DNA of 64,000 bases, from assembly GCA_022393335.1 (NCBI GenBank), contig JAJEKB010019874.1:1-64000 (forward strand), given 5' to 3'. The position numbers and the translations under genes are program-made. Shown here piece after piece: positions 12,492-24,945 of the stretch. The notes below the pieces were generated by a model that saw only the letters and a program-made list of their open reading frames with translations, did not search any database and was not told the DNA's origin. The DNA is from Macrotrachela quadricornifera (lineage: Eukaryota > Rotifera > Eurotatoria > Philodinida > Philodinidae). Within the stretch, counting starts at the first letter, position 1, and the number at the start of each line of letters is the position of its first letter.

Positions 12492-13345
12492 ACTAGTGTA
12501 ATTATTACCCTGACCATGTATGTTATAATCACATTAAGATAACGATATCTTATGTATACTATGCACGTTTAACACATACTGAATGTTTGAAGGTAAGTTA
12601 AAAATTATCATGATAAACAGTCTGACATCACACTATTACCTTTTTTTTTAAATTTCTTACGAGTTTCTTGTTAAGATGACTTGCATATAAAAAAATGTCT
12701 TTGCAAAATCAAAAGATAAAATTTTGGTAGAGTTTAAAAGCTATGTTCGTACAAAATTTCTCAGGTGGTAGATAGGACTACACAGCTCCAGGACCTATTC
12801 TCCCAGTGTTAATAAGCTACTTTTCATCTTTTCAAAGAGTAAACATAAATGCTACGAAGTACTAACTGATCAAGACGAATATTAGTATCTGTATTAGGGT
12901 TCGAGAAACCGATTAGAGATTCGGATTCCTTGCTGTCGAATGCCTTTGATCCAACTTTAACAAAATAATCTTATTTTTGAAAAATAGCCTTTCCTTAGTG
13001 AAATGACTAGGCCCATAAATTTCAAAACTTGTAGCTTTAATTATTTCATTAGGAAAAGACCTTTTTTTAAAAATAACGTTATCTTTTAAAGTTTGATCAA
13101 CAGTTTTTGGGATCGACAAGTCCGAATGTATCTTGCGTTTATTTATTGAAGAATAATTTGAGCATCATGCGAGCACACTTATTAATTGAGTGTCTTTATT
13201 GTATTTAAGTTATTTTTGCAATAGATAAATGCAAGGAAGTAGACAAATATATAGAAAGATAGAGAGTTTCAAATGCTATTATAATACATTATATGTTATT
13301 ACAATCTATATTTGTCGAAAAAGTTCATGTCGGGCGTGTTAGTTG
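12492..13345. other. Intergenic, nothing recognised
   Basis: Upstream region of the propeller gene. No TATA motif stands out in the first 100 nt. No other feature recognised. Confidence 0.4.
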
Positions 13346-13458
13346 CACGTAGGTGAAGTTAGCCTCATATTCGAGTAAATCCAGCCAAGATTCGCCCAGG
13401 AAGCTGCTCCAACTGTTCCATAGTAGAATTCGACGAGCTCTATCGATTGGTAACCTTG
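13346..13458 (-). repeat. Inverted copy of a gene fragment (left)
   Basis: This 113-nt segment is the reverse complement of 14639-14742, with few substitutions and a 9-nt extra piece. Both end CACGTAGGTGAAG / CAAGGTTACCAATCG. In this copy the reading frame of the partner is broken by stops. Confidence 0.7.
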
Positions 13459-14638
13459 AATTTTCTATAAATCATATCATTCGTAAAAAAATTCCAAAAT
13501 ACCTATATTTCCTTAGACAAATCTGAACTCATATAAATCAAATATTTTAAAGAATATTCGCCAAAATTGAATTCATCGGCTCTTGATTAGAAAATGAGTT
13601 CAAATAAATACACTATTTTCATGAAATTAATTAATATTAAAAAGCCAATGTTGATTTTCCATTCTTTTCGTAATTTTCGAAAATCAAGTTGAATTTTTAT
13701 AAATTAAAAAATCAAGCATTTTCTAATAAATAGAAATTCAAAAACATTTACAGTGTAATTCTTATATCGATTTCCTTTCTTTTTGTATCTTTGGAAATAA
13801 GAGTCTTCTTCATCTTTTATAATCAATGAGATGGTCAAGACGATGTATTGAGTCAAATCTTACAAGCAATCAAACTTTATCATCAATTAATTTAATATTT
13901 GATCTCCGAGAACATTTTATGAAGAAAGACAAAAGATTTCGTTTGTTTGCATTATCAATTTATTCAACATGAAGTAAATCGTACAGTTAATCGACACAGT
14001 CAGTATAATGAGACAATATCGAAAAACAAAAATAAAGTAGAATAAAGATTCAATTTCAAATGAAAAGATATACATTTGTCTGCATGGTATCGACGTATAA
14101 AAATTCATTATGGATTTGACCTAATAGAAGCTTAAATATATCAAAATATAAAAATGATAAAAAACATCGTTTTGTTTTAATGATCATTCCAATGGATATG
14201 ATCACTTCGTATTGACAATCCAATCTACCGATTTATTGACTATTCTCAATAGAATTTTGTTATAAAAAGTATTTTATGTTCAATTCCTCTATCAGAAATA
14301 CTTGTAAATACTTCATATATAGAACACTGTTGCAAAGAAATAAAATTTCCGAAGAGAAACAGAAAGACAACGAAAGAGTCTCTCATGTAAATTGCATCGT
14401 TTCGCTTAGACTGACGTTGATTGGTAAACGATGGCTTCTTTCAATTTATCTTTTCAGGGCTGAATTAATTCACATTCACAAGGCTTTTCAACAGAAACAC
14501 AACTCCACGAATCGATTGATCAGAATATCTTTCTCCATCTCCTGTTTCTATACCCAAACCAGCTAACAATGTGAATGGTAATACGAGGGAATCACTGTTT
14601 TCAAAATTTCTCACAAAAAAAATAAGCTATGCAAAATC
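13459..14638. other. Spacer between the inverted fragments
   Basis: AT-rich, with no gene recognised. It would be the body of an element if the flanking fragments are its terminal repeats. Confidence 0.4.
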
Positions 14639-14742
14639 CAAGGTTACCAATCGATAGAGCTCGTAGAATTCTACTCTGGAACAGCTTCCTGGACGAATCT
14701 TGGCTAGATTTACTCGAATATGAGGCTAACTTCACCTACGTG
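14639..14742 (+). repeat. Inverted copy of a gene fragment (right), open frame
   Basis: Partner of 13346-13458. On the plus strand a frame from 14629 to 14820 covers it and reads RARRILLWNSFLDESWLDLL, then EYEANFTYVKQS, with amphipathic, protein-like composition and a stop at 14820. The family is not recognised. The intervening 1.2 kb is AT-rich and non-coding, so this may be a pair of long terminal inverted repeats or an inverted duplication of an exon. Confidence 0.55.
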
Positions 14743-14820
14743 AAACAAAGCATCTATCTTAAGGAGACGGAGCGGTATGACAAGGCGAGTTGCAGATCTC
14801 TGCTCGACAAGCTCTATTGA

Positions 14821-16125
14821 ACCATCTAAAAACATTCAAGAAAAAGTGATTATTCCCTTTTTGACTTTCTGACGCTTTAGTTGTTTATGCCAACAAAAGT
14901 GTAAAATTTCTTAAGTTTGACGTTAAAAAGTTTTGAGAACTCTTACTGTTTAGTATCAATAAATCCTGTTTTCGACGAGGTTTCATTTGGTATAAAATTC
15001 ATTAGGTACTTAGGTACTCTATTTGAATTTGTAGAGTTACCCTTTGAAACAATATTGTTTCCAATCGTGTAAAATGTTCACGGTTAATTTTTATTTTTTG
15101 CAACGCGTATTTCTAAACTTATAACTTTCTTATTATATGAGTTAGGCAGAATCAGTTATAGGCCGTTTTGTAGAGTGCATTTGACTGCATCTTTCTATCA
15201 TACAGACAAATTTTAAAATATGTGTTTTAATATAAAGAAATTCGTTATACAAATCGAGTCAGAACTTCTGGGCCACCCTTTATTCTAATGGTTCCGCCGC
15301 ATATGATGATGTCAGACACCGTTTCTATTTCAAGATATCCAACACTCTGTAAATTCTCATAAGAAAATGTTAACGATAAGAAAGCTTGAACCATTTTTTG
15401 TTACCATAACTTTTGAAAGGCGTAGGTTCTGATTTCGTATATTATTCGTTTAGGAGCGGAAAAATTCTAATATAAAAGGTGTTATCTTGTTCTATAAAGA
15501 CATCCGTCTATTACGATGGATAACAAGCGTCCTCTCATGGAAATTCATACAAATAGCCATGAGAGCTTAGCACAAAACAATGAAATCAATTAGAATTAGA
15601 ATTGCACAATTCACCATTTCCTTATTTACGGAATGGAATATTGACGAACATACGAAAAACACCGAGCAAAAACGAGGAAAAAGGGGAGTATTCTCATGTC
15701 AGTATTCAAGGAAATTTTTATTGTCACACTCAATGAAACAAAATGGGAAGAAACTCAATAATGAATGTGGAGGCGAGAGAACAACACTTTCATTGCTATT
15801 AATTACGTGCCAATTGCAATTTATCTTTTTTTAGGTTTTGTACTTTCGACATTTGCGTTTTAATTTTAGTATTGTAAGAAGTTTTATCTTGTGTGTGAGT
15901 ATATTGGAGACTACTCAATTCATCTCGCACAGAGACATTCTATATAGCTTTCAGTTCAATCTCACATTTCAATTCAGATTGAAGTTTACTCAAGCAATGG
16001 TTTTATTGAATGAAAATAAAAAATAGAGAACGATAATTTTGATTGTTATACAGTGATCAATAATGATGAAAATATATTGTTGATTTGAAAGATTCAATAG
16101 AGTTTTTATGAATATTAATTTTATA
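14821..16125. other. Intergenic, nothing recognised
   Basis: No supported gene or repeat was seen between the inverted fragment and the 3' end of the membrane-protein gene. Confidence 0.45.
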
Positions 16126-18894
16126 TCAGTATGAGTATCGTCGATGTACTTCTCTTCTGTTCCATGCATTAAGTGTAATTGATCGTGGATATTTGACATC
16201 CATCAATGTCTTCAGATCGATCTGTAGCTCTCTGACAGAAGTCGAAGCATTATATTGCTGCAATACTATGAATTTTCTATCGATGTGTTCATCATTGTTA
16301 TCTCGTAGATGAAATTGCTGCCATGAATTTTGGATACGATGGAAGAATGGTGCGATCAAGAGTTTTACTATAAGAAAAGTTAAGGCAAAGAGTTCGATGA
16401 CCAACGATGTGAAGAGAAACATATGAAAGATAGCTTGATGGGTTCGTACAATTGGTTCTTGAATATTTTTGATATAGGACGGACGTTCATCAACTACAAT
16501 CTGAACGATAGTAAGTGCAGAGATGTATCGTAAATAGTTGCCAAATTGTGCATAGTATGCTTCTTCCGATAATGTTACACCACCGAAGGTCGGTACCCAC
16601 AAGCCAGAATATACAGTCGGATCTGTGCTGGCCATTGTTTTTGTCATATTAATATTTTTAGTGAGTATGATCGGGATACGAGATGCACGGCCTAACGTTT
16701 GATTGGGTGTCCAAAAAAATTCACAAAAATCGAGTTCACGTACTGTATAAGTCGCATCTGTGAAGCCAGCAGCACGAAGACATACGCGAATACCACCTAC
16801 CCAGTGAGGACCTGTCAGATTGAGCTGCACAGTCGCGTAATGCTGTGGTAGAGTGACTGTCACCGACGTTGTAGCATGTGATGTTGACTGTGCACATAAA
16901 GTTTTTATAGTGGCGTAGCTTGCTCCAATTCGATTCTCTTGTGCAGCTACATCAGCACACATGAACCCCGTATTAACCAGGTCTACCGTTAGGACGAAGA
17001 CTTGATCATCAAGATAGGTGAATATCGGCCGGGCATCGATTGATTTCGGAAGCGAGAGAAGTTCGAGACCGGTAGCAAATTTTGAATTGACTAATTTTCG
17101 ATCGCATGCAAAATTAGCTGGTCCAGAGGCATCTTCGATAGGGTAACGATTGAGAAACGAAATAGAAAACCAATATGAAAACGCAAGAAGAATAACTATG
17201 GGAAATGTGGCTAAGCCGCCAATCCATAATTTGCCTTCGCCGATCAGATCGGTGTGTTTGAACAGTTTTTTAGCTCTTGTTCGATGGTGTTTTCCATATT
17301 TACATTTACATAGTTTGATTACAGTCATGAGCATCCAAATGGAAAAAGAAAGTGCACCGACTATCAATGCCCAGAACACAGGTGAAATAATCAAACAGTG
17401 TGGATCCGAACTAATTTGAAACACATTCTGCAAGAGAATATCTTCGATATCCGTCGTATCAGCCGACTCAGGATATGCCGTTGCTTGACTATAGGAACGT
17501 ATTGTACTCAGATCGATATCAATGAGTGAGGCGAGTGGACAGAATGAGGTAGAAGAATTATCAGAGCATGAAATACACGTAGTCACACCGCTCGATAGTG
17601 TCCCTGGATTTCGAGTTCGAGAGGGACAGATTGAACAAGGACCTAGACCGGATTCATTTTTATAAGTGCCACCGATGCATGGTATAGACGAGTAGTAGAA
17701 AACGAATGCGCGGGCGGTCGTGTCTATCCACGCCGAAGCATAGCCAGAAGGAGCAGCTGGCATGATTAAGACATCACTGCGACCGGTGAGTAGAGCCATA
17801 TTTCCTTTAGCGGTAATGACTAAGCGAACTAAATGCGGCCTGGATAATCGTTTGCCTATTATCTGTTGACTATTTGGGAATGTGTAGAGAGCAGAGGTCA
17901 TTGATACCGAATTCTCATTGTAAACGAACACTTGTGAATTGGACCAGGGCGTTCGGAAACTATTATAAGCCAATATAGCAATCGTACTATCGTCCACCCA
18001 ATCTACTGACCGTCCAAATGAAGACGATATCTTATGAGATGTTGTGTGTACGTATATCACCATCAATGAAGTTCCATTATTTGTGAGCATTATGACTGAA
18101 TCCAAACGGGGTATTCCGACAAGTATTTTTTGACCTCGAATAGCGACTGACATTTCATACAATTCACTGTAAGAGACAACATTTGAGGGCATCAAAAAGG
18201 AGTCTTCAAATTGAAGTGTTTCACACGATAGACTTGCCAGTGAAACAAGATCGACAAGACATCCAAGAGCTGCATAGCTATTTTTATTGACTATGGGTGA
18301 ACCATAACCAGTTATCACTGCCCATGAATCTGTCAGATCGAACGCGTGAGGAACGAAGCCTAGCGATGGCCAGAGCGTATCCAAGGTCAGATTCTGATCA
18401 ATTTTATTCTTGGCAATATCGAATTTGAACATGAATAAATCAGTGAATCCGTAGGCAAAAGTACCCGAAGGACTGACATCAAGTAGAAAATATTCTTGGG
18501 GTTTGTTTGGTTCACTCACCAACGTTATCTGAGACTTTGTTTTGCATGTCGATCTCGATATGGTGATAAGACAAATAAATGGTGTCGATGTCGTCATCAT
18601 TTCGCCCGAGAAGAGAAATATGAATGTATCATTATTAACTACACCGGCTGCGGCGACGCTGTGAACGAAATGGTCGGTAGACAAATATTTCATATTGCAT
18701 CGTTTTCGTTCCGTCGATTTCGAACTATTGAATGGATTCATGACAATGACGAAATTGGAAAAAGCATTGGATGCCTCAACAAGAAGTAGATCGTTGGCAG
18801 ACATTTTGGTACCCCTTCCAACATTGTTTCGATCATATCGACACTTCGAAGGATGCCACGCGAGTCCAAGAATAAGAGTTATCAAGAAGAGCAT
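16126..18894 (-). CDS. Large three-pass membrane protein with propeller-like ectodomain and Cys-rich segment
   Basis: A single uninterrupted frame of 922 residues. It begins with a signal-peptide-like MLFLITLILGLAWHPSKC. Residues about 30-400 form a repetitive beta-rich region with propeller-type strands (FLLDVSPSGTFAYGF, DSWAVITGYGSP, DWVDDSTIAILAYNS). A cysteine-rich module of growth-factor-receptor/TNFR type follows at about 406-452 (CIGGTYKNESGLGPCSICPS, then TTCISC). Hydrophobic helices lie at about 501-526, 557-582 and 821-850. A beta-rich, Cys-containing extracellular domain lies between the second and third, and a charged cytosolic tail ends the protein. This architecture suggests a surface receptor or adhesion protein; ligand and partners are unknown. 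The start was chosen for the signal peptide. An upstream exon cannot be excluded, as the sequence before the ATG is open in places. Confidence 0.75.
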   Translation of the reverse strand: MLFLITLILGLAWHPSKCRYDRNNVGRGTKMSANDLLLVEASNAFSNFVIVMNPFNSSKSTERKRCNMKYLSTDHFVHSVAAAGVVNNDTFIFLFSGEMMTTSTPFICLITISRSTCKTKSQITLVSEPNKPQEYFLLDVSPSGTFAYGFTDLFMFKFDIAKNKIDQNLTLDTLWPSLGFVPHAFDLTDSWAVITGYGSPIVNKNSYAALGCLVDLVSLASLSCETLQFEDSFLMPSNVVSYSELYEMSVAIRGQKILVGIPRLDSVIMLTNNGTSLMVIYVHTTSHKISSSFGRSVDWVDDSTIAILAYNSFRTPWSNSQVFVYNENSVSMTSALYTFPNSQQIIGKRLSRPHLVRLVITAKGNMALLTGRSDVLIMPAAPSGYASAWIDTTARAFVFYYSSIPCIGGTYKNESGLGPCSICPSRTRNPGTLSSGVTTCISCSDNSSTSFCPLASLIDIDLSTIRSYSQATAYPESADTTDIEDILLQNVFQISSDPHCLIISPVFWALIVGALSFSIWMLMTVIKLCKCKYGKHHRTRAKKLFKHTDLIGEGKLWIGGLATFPIVILLAFSYWFSISFLNRYPIEDASGPANFACDRKLVNSKFATGLELLSLPKSIDARPIFTYLDDQVFVLTVDLVNTGFMCADVAAQENRIGASYATIKTLCAQSTSHATTSVTVTLPQHYATVQLNLTGPHWVGGIRVCLRAAGFTDATYTVRELDFCEFFWTPNQTLGRASRIPIILTKNINMTKTMASTDPTVYSGLWVPTFGGVTLSEEAYYAQFGNYLRYISALTIVQIVVDERPSYIKNIQEPIVRTHQAIFHMFLFTSLVIELFALTFLIVKLLIAPFFHRIQNSWQQFHLRDNNDEHIDRKFIVLQQYNASTSVRELQIDLKTLMDVKYPRSITLNAWNRREVHRRYSY

Positions 18895-18929
18895 CTGTTT
18901 AGCGCACTTGGATGTATCTATCTGATTAG

Positions 18930-21204
18930 AATTATCTACAATTTAAATATTAATTAGTTTTAAGAGGTATATCTATGGAATATCGTCAGATCGAAATATT
19001 GACCACGAATAAATCCAGTGAAAGTTTCAGAATTTGTAGAGGTTTTTGTCATAATTATTTTTCTAACAATTTGTTGAAATTTGATTCTCTTTTCAAACAG
19101 ATACAGATCAAATATTGTTAACGGATTTTGCGCTTTTTGCAAGTCCTCTACAACAATAGACTATTTATCGAAAGATCTTAATAGTTTTGAGAATGTACAG
19201 AACGTGTGTTTTTCGTTGTCCATCTATAGTGATTCTTCTAGTATTTCTTGTAGTTATTGTGATCGTATACTTTGCTTCAAACACTTTTTTCTTGGCTATC
19301 ATAAACATTAAAATTAATGTTTTTTGATTATTTACTAAAAGATCTATCGTTCATATAGACGCGAAGTGTTGTCATATTATGATACTATTAAGAAAGAAGT
19401 TCACTATATAAACATCTTTGTTATGTCTATCATCAAACAATATTTATAAAAACAAATATTGTACTTTAGAAAAAAATGTGTTGTTTTTAATGGATAATAA
19501 TATAAAGGACATAAAATACATTGATATTATTTGATTTGTATCTTTATGAAGATAGAGTCGAATATTGAATAATTTCTTACTAAAGTAATGAGTGTAACAA
19601 GGTCTACATATTCTAAAAGTTTCAGTAAATTCCTAGCTGGTCGTCGAACTGTTCATTTATTTTAATCAGAAATTTTACTGTAAAATATCTATGACCGTCA
19701 TTCTTTTGGAAATTATAGTTGGAAGTAATAAGTGATTATTACACGTTGTAGGGTAAATTTCACTCTATCAAACTGGTAGTAACAGTATTATGGTTCCCCT
19801 CAATTCTCCGATCAATTTAATCATTCACTTACCAATAACGAATAACTTTTATTTAAAAAGATAATTTTCAACTCGAATCAACGTTTATTCGGTATCTCAC
19901 AACCTGGAGACAGTTTTTAGAAATTGTTGGATTTTTTTTGGATAATGTTATGAAGAACTTTGTAGTCTCTACCTATGAATGGTATCTAAAACTTTTTCGA
20001 ATCTATCAGAGGGCGGGGGGGGGGGACATTCAATATCCTTAATAACGAACCGTCCATGAATATTGTTGTTTGACTCAATATAAGACAAAAACTGATATTA
20101 ATTTTATTAATTTAATTAGCTGAAATCTCTTTTCGCAAGTTTATTTTGTATAACATGAAAAATGAATTTTTTTATGATTTTTACAGATCCATAGAATTAA
20201 ATGTGATAATCATGAATACCACATTCTTTTCTATATAAGCCGTGTAGTAACGAACATCTTGGGGATTTTAGAAAAACAAAAAAAAATCACCAGTTTTTGT
20301 CCTAGAAGAACATTAATGTTTGTGTGTGTGTGACTCAATTGATGTAGAATTTTTTTTTCTCTATCATAATATACACGACGGTTTTGAAGATGAGAATCTT
20401 TTAAAATAGTTGATCGATAAGGTAGTATTTACTCTACATCACTGAATTAATGAGATTTTTACATACGAAGCGTATGGAATAAAAGGTGGTGGAGAACTGT
20501 TTAAAATAGATTCTGACGATTAATCGATGAATTCTTCAAAATGATTTTAACTTCTAATCTAGAACGGTTGTGTGATTATAGTCAATATCAATACGAATCA
20601 GTAATATTTGTATTGTCACTTCGATAATAAACGTTTACCCGAGTTAATAATTATCTTTAGAAAAAAAACTAAAAGTTATTTCTTATTTATAAGAAATGAC
20701 TTTTTTGTTATTGTTATTAATAACAAAAAGATAAAAGTAACTTCACACGTGTAGCACAATATGAATCCTAATACAATTTCTCACGAGAAATCTACATATA
20801 TAATTGATTTTCTATTCGTACTATGTTAGATAAAATTATGATTCATTTTTCTATATAAGCTTTCAGTACAATTCCTGCGGGATTAAAAATGTGAAACACG
20901 ATGAAATTTGCTATATTCTGAATAAATAGAATCAGTAGTACACATCATTTTTTTCGAAGTACAATATACTTCTATAGTCAGTATGAATTGCAAATAAAGG
21001 ATAGGTATTAAAAACTTTATTGTGTTTCTTAAATAGCATAGAACATATATAACGATAGGAACAAAAACAACGATATAAGAAGAAATGAGTTTCAAGGTAA
21101 TCTCGAAATAAAACATATTATATTGTGTGGATGTTGATCGACGGACCACAATTTATGTTCGAGAAGCATGTATCCATGGTGAACGACATCATAATCTGAA
21201 TTTT
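18930..21204. other. AT-rich intergenic stretch
   Basis: No gene recognised. A G homopolymer interrupted by one C lies at about 20012-20026. Small palindromes such as AAGTTATTTCTTATTTATAA around 20670-20720 are simple AT hairpins. Confidence 0.5.
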
Positions 21205-21601
21205 AAATTTTATTATTTAATGTTATGTAAAAGGTGACAATAAAATAAATTAATTTGTTGACATTTCGGCACAAAATTGTCTTTGATCAGAATGTGATAG
21301 TCTATTGCACGCATATGATCTTAACATTATATATATTTTTTCTTTTTCTCTTTCTTAGATTGATGATAGTGGTACGGATGAGGACAAGACGGTAATACTG
21401 GTAAGGAACGACAGCTAGGCGTTCTCATTCGTGCCACTATCATCAATCTAAGAAAGAGAAAAAGAAAAAATATATATAATGTTAAGATCATATGTGTGCA
21501 ATAGACTATCACGTTCTGATCAAGGACAATTTTGTGCCGAAATGTCAACAAATTAATTTATTTTATTGTCACCTTTTACATAACATTAAATAATAAAAAT
21601 T
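21205..21601. mobile_element. Long foldback element with short loop
   Basis: Arms 21205-21385 and 21428-21601 are inverse complements over about 175 nt with only a handful of mismatches (for example GATGATAGTGGTACGGATGA on the left and, read inward, GATGATAGTGGCACGAATGA on the right). The loop is only about 42 nt. The ends read TTTTATTATTTAATGTTATG. No coding capacity. Such a near-perfect palindrome is either a young foldback MITE or a recent inverted duplication. Confidence 0.85.
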
Positions 21602-23813
21602 AAAGTTAATTAATATTTGAATTAATTATAAATAAATATACATTTAAACTTAATCTTACTATGTTTTGACTCTAATAACAAGTTTATTGTAGAGTAATAT
21701 TATCGCTATTATATTTAACTTTCTTAACTTATTTTTTTTTGACACTACCCTAGCCTATTGGTCATGATCTGTGACGGCCCATAATAACTTGTATTCGATG
21801 ATCGTTGACCCATGTCTGTCACGTCTGTGGGCAGGGGGGGGGGTCCAAATTTCTACCCTTAAACATTTCAATACTCTCTTTTAGATCGTGTTTCACAAAA
21901 ATTTGATGATTTTTGTTACAAAAGTCATGAAATATATTAATAGTATTTCATATTTATTTGTATGAAAATCGAATAAAATTCTAACAAATTTGTAACCAAG
22001 ATGATCATTGCAAAAATTTCTACAAACCCTTAAATTATGTTTTTTTCTTTTCTTTTTATGATTCTTTAAAGTGCCATTTATTTGTATATGAATGGGTTTG
22101 TGAACATACGTTCCTAAATGTAAATCGTATGGAAGAAAGAAAAAAGACATAAACCAGAAAGAAGCTAAACGAGATAAGATGGTATAATGGATAATCTATA
22201 ATATATATAAGAGAAAGAGAGAAAATAAATAAACACAATGAAAGAATATGCACGTTTTGTTATCTCGCATGGAAAAGGAAAGATTAACGATTTTGTTTTT
22301 TTTTCGTAAAATACGATTTTTGACAAAAAATTTTAAATCGCTAATTATCATTAACGAAACTTTTTAATATTAGAAGACAAGTAGATATAATTCTAGTCTA
22401 ATTTATGTTCGTTCATCAATCTAAAACAGACTAACCTGTATATCTACGAATAGAAGAATTGATTGACAATGTTTCGACTAAATGATTAGTTTCATTAATA
22501 AATAACCAAACTTAAAAAATGAGATGACCATGCAGATCAAGATGTATTCAGATTTCCTAAAAAGGAAATTACGGAAACACACAGAAAAGTATCTTTGAAA
22601 ATTTTGAAAATAGCGGAGCTTTCAGAGATATCACTTTCTGTTAGACAAAAAGATTTGATTATCGAATGGCAGACTCAAAAACTCGAATTTCTCTCATCTA
22701 TATTAACGTATTCGATTTCTATAGATGTCGTTTTAATAAGGATTCCAATTAGCAAACACAGGAACAAATTGCTCGAATTTTTTTTAATGTATTTTTCGTA
22801 TCATCTCGAAAGAATTTTGAACAAAATTTTCTCGATAAAAACAAATGCTACGATATGAAAGAAGAAACGATTTTTTGAAACATCGTTGATAAATCTAAGT
22901 AATGAAGAAATGAACAACATTAAGAATTTTAAAAACATATTGAAAAATTCTTTATGTAAAATTTTACTTTTTTGTCTTCTATTACTAATCCGTTTAACGA
23001 ATAAACAGAAAAGATTAATTCAAACAAAAAGGTTGTTTGAAGCATTTGGACTAGTCTCGAGGTAGATATATATGACAGTTTAGGCTAGTTAGAGTCGCTT
23101 GATTTGTAATTATCTGACAGATGAACGGAAGAGTCACTTTATGATTTAGACGATATAAACTGACGACGATTCATCTCTATATCATGGTCTGACGTCAGAT
23201 ATAGAACAATGTCGGGTTGAGTGATCAAATCCATTCTTTACTTCTGTTCTACGAACTAGCTCAGATCAGATCTGGAGAACCTACCGTAGTTTCCCATTTG
23301 CTCAACTTTTATAAACGTAGGAGTCAGAATATCTTTTTATCAAAAATGTATATTAAAGAAAATAATTCTGTTCTTTTGTCATTTGATGAGTTTATTATAC
23401 AATGAATAAGGAGAAATCATAAAAGATTAGGATTATTGTTGTTCACTCTATTCAATCGTAGATGTAATTCGATGGTGATGGAAATCTTCTCAATCGACTG
23501 ATGACTAATGACTACAACCGAAACAATACAAAGAATAAAAAGAAGAGAATAACTGCTTGTCTTAATACTAATAATTAAATTTCTGCCTGAAAACTGTTTC
23601 AGTATGACTCAGCTATATCTTATGTTTCCTCTTTCTGTTGTTTTCTATCGTGCATAGATGACGCGTATAACGTACACGTCTTTTTTTTTCTTTTCTTTTC
23701 TTTGTTCTCAGGTATTTTCTTAAACATTTTGTCTTTTTGATGTAATTCATATATTTTTCCTCTCCTAATGTTTTTTTTTCCAAGTGTGTTTAATTTTCTC
23801 TAGCTCATTCATA
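21602..23813. other. AT-rich intergenic stretch
   Basis: A poly-G run of about 11 at 21834-21844 and T-rich low complexity at 23680-23780. No supported gene. Confidence 0.5.
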
Positions 23814-24176
23814 TACAGTCAATATTCCTAATAAGAACAGATTTTTCAGATGTCTCCGTATTTTCTTTATAGCTACAATTTAACGTACCTCGAGCCAAGG
23901 AACATTTTATCATCAGTTCTTATAAGGAACACTTTTTTCATATGTTTATTATTATTGAGAATAGCGCTCATAATAAAAACAAATTCAATTAATTCCAAAC
24001 TATTGCTAATTACTATTCTCAGATAATTATCTAATTTCTACATCGTTCGATAGAGCAGATATTTCTACACTTAAGTATCTAAAAATTATTTTTTTTTATG
24101 ATGAGAAATAACTGAATAATGAAGAAAATACGGAGACATCTGAAAAATCTGTTCTTATTAGGAACATTGATTGTAT
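23814..24176. mobile_element. TA-flanked MITE (Tc1/mariner-like)
   Basis: Terminal inverted repeats of about 60 nt: TACAGTCAATATTCCTAATA on the left and, read inward, TACAATCAATGTTCCTAATA on the right. They continue through AGAACAGATTTTTCAGATGT and TCTCCGTATTTTCTT in both. TA lies outside each end. The inner 240 nt carries no ORF, though TTCTTATAAGGAACACTT at about 23920 echoes the TIR. Confidence 0.75.
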
Positions 24177-24832
24177 ATAAAGTTATCGTTTGAAAACAAG
24201 ATATTTCATCATCAATTTATTTAGAGCATCTGCCATTAATATCTGAAAATTTCTCGGAGAAGTCCGTTATTAAAATGTAGATATTTTTATCAATAATCTG
24301 TTTATATATATAGATAAATCTCTACACAGATACATCAACATTAATCTTCAATGTTCTTTTTTTTATAATCTAACTGACTTACAAGATAAAAATAAAATAC
24401 TTACATATTGATTGAAATGAACAGGAAACTGATAATTAATTCTAAGAATTTTCAATGTTTATCAACAAATATGTTAAGATAAATGAATTTTCTTTCTCTT
24501 TATATTCTGTTTTTTTTCATTTCTTGTTTCACATATGGTTATCAGGAGAGTAATTGTTGATTCTCATAGACATCTTGAAAACGAGAATAATTATTGATTA
24601 TCATACTCATACTAAAAACGAGAACAATTACTTATATTTATATGCTTGTAGAAAAAGCAATTTCATTTTTCTAACACACCCGAAAAGCTGTCTGTAAACA
24701 TTTTTATCGCGGATATCTTTAAAAAAATTGAATTCAAATAGATTTTTCTTTGTAGAGATTCAACTACCAAAAATAATGTTGACATAAATTGTGAAACTTG
24801 TGCAACACTAACGAGGGACGTACCCCAAGTGA

Positions 24833-24945
24833 ATTCGGATTTTTTGCATAATGTAAACCTCAGTGAGATATAAAAATCTTCAAAAGGATAAGGACCCATA
24901 GGACTTTCTTCCAGAATTATAGCCTTTTTACTGGAATACCTCAAA
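24833..24945. repeat. Dispersed repeat, copy 1
   Basis: Matches 53930-54030 in the same orientation over about 110 nt. Shared words include GCATAA-GTAAA-C-CAGTGAG, AAAGGA-AAG--CCCATA and a run to TTATAG-C-TTTTACT. No TIRs were identified. Family unknown. Confidence 0.55.
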
